From the NCBI GenBank assembly GCA_003254885.1, contig QANT01001021.1:1-49384 (forward strand): 49,384 bases of DNA, written 5' to 3'. Of this stretch, positions 46,620-49,384 are shown piece after piece. The stretch's first letter is position 1. The number at the start of each line of letters is the position of its first letter. This stretch comes from Purshia tridentata (Eukaryota; Streptophyta; Magnoliopsida; Rosales; Rosaceae). The notes under the pieces are model-generated. The model was not told the origin of the DNA. It made no database searches and was given only the letters and a program-made list of their open reading frames with translations. Position numbers and translations under genes: made by a program.

Positions 46620-47990
46620 GCAAGGCATCCCGGCACACGGCCCAAAGCCTACGTGTGTGACGTGATGGTTCCCAAAGACCTATCTGAATTGATATGCTGA
46701 ACTGGATACCAATAGGGTGCTTTGAAACTATAAATTTCAAAACTTCTTTTTCCAAGATATAAAATACTTAACATCTCTCAAAAACCACGACTAATAAATC
46801 CTTGGCACAAGAGCCCATTGAAATACAATATATTCTTAAACTCAAGCATGAAAACATTTTTTGAATTTCTTCCTGTCTAGTCAAAGCATAAAATCCAGTA
46901 TAACAAATTTCAAACCCAACGTCTAAGTCAAACTTATTTAAGAAATTCGTAAACTAAACTTGCGAACCAAATAATATTTCTAATTTAAATAAATCAGAGC
47001 TCAAATAAATTCAAACTAAAAATATGAGTTAAATCATAAAATCCATAAACAATTCATAAACAAAGTCCACTCACTGTGAAGTAGCCTAGTCTTGATCCTC
47101 CGTCAGATTGCCCTGAGTTTCGGGATTGTCGCCTACAATTAGAGAAAACAAGACACAAAATTAGACTTGACTTAAAGGTAACTGAAACGCACATAAGTAA
47201 GTGCCCCAATTCTCTAATCCTTTACGGTCAAAAGATTAGTAATCACTCCCAGCTCAAATTCCAACGTCAACCAACTTTTTAGTCAGCCAAAAGCTCCATT
47301 AAATTCCTATTTACCACCTACCACAACTAGGGTTCGTCCAAGGGTCGTTTTGGGCATCCAAAAGTTCTTCAATAACAAATAAATTGAGAGGTTGTTAACC
47401 CAAAACGCTTCCACTCAAACCAAGGTTAGAAACCCGCTTAACTAGAGTCTAAATTCACCTAAAACATCACTATTCTCCAAATTCTTCAAATTAACCATTC
47501 TAAACCACAATTGAAGGTTTCTAAGTTAGGAAATTAATTAAAACCACCTCAAATTATCACCCAAAATCAAAGATTCCAAGAGATTTAACATGGTTTCCAA
47601 ATTCCTAATTCCCAAGTTTCTAACTTCTCACAATAATTCCTCAATTCAAGTTCCAATTCACTCCAATTTCATACCATAACCACCAATTACACCATCGAGC
47701 TTTTAATTGTCGTTAATTAAACAAAAATCCGAATTGGCATAATCTCCCAAAAATCCAAGTTCCAAAATCCTCAAAATCAAACAGTCAAACAAGTCCCAAA
47801 TCACCCCAAATCCATACTAAATCTCATAATTACACAAAACAACCAACAATTCCACTTAAACAAGGCCAAATCCGAATGATCTCAAAATCCCCCAAATTTC
47901 AATCTTCCAAAGTACTCAAAATTGAACATCCAAACTAAAAGGGAAAGAAAGCCCATAAGGAGAGGAGAAAAAACCACCTAAAATTGAGGT
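46620..47990. other. AT-rich middle part of the reversed LTR
   Basis: No gene is present. Much of 47260-47940 is short C-rich/A-rich phrases such as ccaaaatc, aattcc and tcaaatt, typical of long LTRs. This part corresponds to the AT-rich 37480-38000 section of the solo LTR. Confidence 0.55.
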
Positions 47991-48628
47991 AATCGGAGGC
48001 CGGAGCTAGCCGGAATCCGCGACCAACAGGGATGGCGAGCTGGGTGTTTTCCAGCGTCGTTCCGTGCTGGAGGGAGGCTGACTGGCATGGGGGAGCTCGA
48101 GGGAGGACGGTCGGCGGCTGGGGAGTGGTTCTCGGTCGGTCTCGTCGTCTAGTGTCACCAGAAATGGGCCAAGCTAGATGGCAGCAGCCACGCGCGCACA
48201 GGGATGAGGAAAAGATCGCAGGAGAGAGAAGAGGAAGGGCTCTGGGGCGGCGGGAGGAGGCTGAGGAGGTCGCTGGTGACCGCTCTGGTCGGAGGCTGGC
48301 CAGAGATGGCAGGGCTGGGGGTGCTGTCGCGCGTGTACGGGAGGAAGAAAGAGAAGTCAGGCTTGGGGGCCTCCTGCACGTCGGGGAGAAATAAGAGAGA
48401 GAGGGAGAGAATTCTAGAAATTTCTAGAATTCTAAAGTCATTTCACCAAAATTACAAGTTTGCCCCTCCCTTCACACGTCCATAACTTCTAGACCGTAAC
48501 TCCATTTGAAGCGTGCTTCGTGTCTACGAACTCGTGGACTGGAGCTCCACGCAACCATGTCTAAGTCAAGTCTGAAGTCTGAACAATTTAAGAAGTCAAC
48601 TTTTGGGTCCCTTAACACGTTCCTTACT

Positions 48629-49384
48629 TGTAACACCCCGCACCTTTTAAGTGGTTTTGAAACGATTTTTAAAGGTTTTTGGGATTTTATTTGGAAAGTA
48701 AAACGTTTTGGACGTTTTTCAAATTTTAAAGTTTGACTTTTAAAAGGGGGCAAAAGTTGACTTTTTGGTCGGGATGACTTTTCGCGTTGACCTTGAGTTC
48801 GTTGGAAAGGTCTCATCCTCACGAGTTCGTAGACACGTAGCACGCGTCGAACGGAGCTACGGTTTGAAAGTTACGGACGTGTGAAGAGAAGGACACATTG
48901 GTAATTTTGAAAAGGTGATTTAAAAAGCCCAAAAGCCCAGAAAATGCTCACTTTCTCTCTCCTCTCTCCCGCAAGCTCCTCTCTCTCGCGACACTCATTC
49001 TAGCCGAGACTTTCGCCGGCGCGTGGGGGCGCGTCCGGCGGCGGCTGGAGCCGATCTTCGGCTCGCCGTGCTCGCGCCGCCTCCCTCTTCCCTCCGGTGG
49101 TGGCGGCTCGCCGTGAAATAGCTCGGAAAGTGGAGATTCGAATCGTGCACAGTCGGCGTCGGCGGCGATCTCGCCGTTTCCGGCGACGACGAGGCTCAGT
49201 GACCGCCCAGATCTCTTCCTCTCGTCGAGCCCAGCGTGTTGGTGGGTTCGATTGACCCGTGGGACCGCCGTGGACGGCNGACGGCGGATCGGCGTGGGTG
49301 TGCCGCCGGCTTTCCGGCCCGATTTCCTCCTTTTCCGGCCACTTTTGGTCGTCGACCCAGGTTCGAGTTTTAATCCCCTCGATC
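48629..49384 (+). mobile_element. Second copy of the TGTAACACCCCG LTR family (runs off the window)
   Basis: It starts TGTAACACCCCG at 48629 and matches the solo LTR at 36325 closely throughout, including gtaaaacgttttggacgttt and the GC-rich section with gcgtgggggcgcgtccgg. It sits within the reversed LTR. The 5 bp before it (ttact, 48624-48628) may be its target duplication, but the far side lies outside the window. One ambiguous base (n) is present at 49279. Whether it is a solo LTR or part of a full element cannot be told. Confidence 0.88.

Larger units (their letters stand above)
45662..48628 (-). mobile_element. Reversed long LTR inserted in the copia protease
   Basis: The + strand edge at 45662 reads tgacaggaccctcccc, so the element strand ends ...GGGTCCTGTCA, like the end of the solo LTR at 38363. 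Moving up the - strand, the order of landmarks matches that solo LTR: a cact(c)a(c)tgag segment near 46030-46060, a gtgagtgga segment near 47080, a GC-rich part at about 48000-48400, and a conserved part with acacgtccataactt at about 48475. The first 100 bp or so of this LTR are missing because another LTR starts at 48629. The likely target duplication on the left is cttgt (45657-45661). No pol gene is present. Confidence 0.78.

Noticed and set aside
46179-46755. Open frames of 112 and 150 codons with repeated Tyr-Gly-Arg-Leu phrases
   Set aside because: The repeats mirror the 55-bp minisatellite. No start context, no homology and wrong setting (inside an LTR).
48032-48485. Overlapping open frames of 74-123 codons on both strands
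   Set aside because: They fall in the GC-rich part of the reversed LTR, on both strands at once, with low-complexity Arg/Glu/Gly content. Not genes.

Overview
The window is nuclear DNA from a flowering plant, most likely a eudicot. It is AT-rich, has spliced genes with GT-AG introns, plant-type MITEs, and Ty1/copia and CACTA transposons. I cannot place it at genus level. Only two intact host genes are supported. One is a 12-exon gene for eIF3 subunit h (+ strand, 2938-8831, spliced product 337 residues). The other is a two-exon leucine-rich-repeat receptor-like kinase (- strand, 12400-15560, 1018 residues) whose kinase domain lacks the HRD aspartate and has DFA in place of DFG, so it is probably a pseudokinase. 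The two genes converge on a spacer of about 3.6 kb.

Layout. 1-2750: AT-rich intergenic DNA with simple repeats. 2760-8831: eIF3h with site II/telo-box promoter motifs; intron 4 holds a Mutator-type MITE with a 9-bp target duplication and a shorter terminal-inverted-repeat element, and intron 10 holds another insertion candidate. 8832-12390: spacer with a 333-bp tandem duplication, a Tourist-type MITE and two small foldbacks. 12400-15560: receptor kinase, followed by its promoter region. 15900-20700: intergenic DNA with a long, nearly perfect inverted repeat at 17826-18265. 20700-25260: a patchwork of local repeats, including an old copia scrap (about 22490-22900) and a tandem array of roughly 855-bp units. 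25690-32051: two joined Ty1/copia remnants on the - strand, the larger one keeping its 5' LTR but having lost its 3' end.

32350-49384 is a nest of transposons. The outermost visible layer is a decayed CACTA (En/Spm)-type gene with DUF8039-like and Transposase_24-like pieces and four duplicated mini-exons. It abuts a copia element (35128 to 45661, 3' LTR at 35128-35791, - strand). That copia element is split twice. First, a CACTA element (36289-42643, termini CACTACTACAAAAA, target duplication ATG) sits just past the end of pol and itself contains a 2.04-kb solo LTR (36325-38363, target duplication GTTTC). Second, a reversed long LTR (45662-48628) cuts the copia protease, and a second LTR of the solo-LTR family (from 48629) cuts into that one and runs off the window. 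The inner CACTA element carries exon-like pieces with splice signals and may be a gene-capturing (Pack-type) element.

No tRNA, rRNA, CRISPR or organelle-derived segment was seen. The intact genes are ordinary. The unusual material is the nest, the exon-like cargo, the duplicated mini-exons, the long hairpin and the 855-bp array. One ambiguous base (n) lies at 49279.
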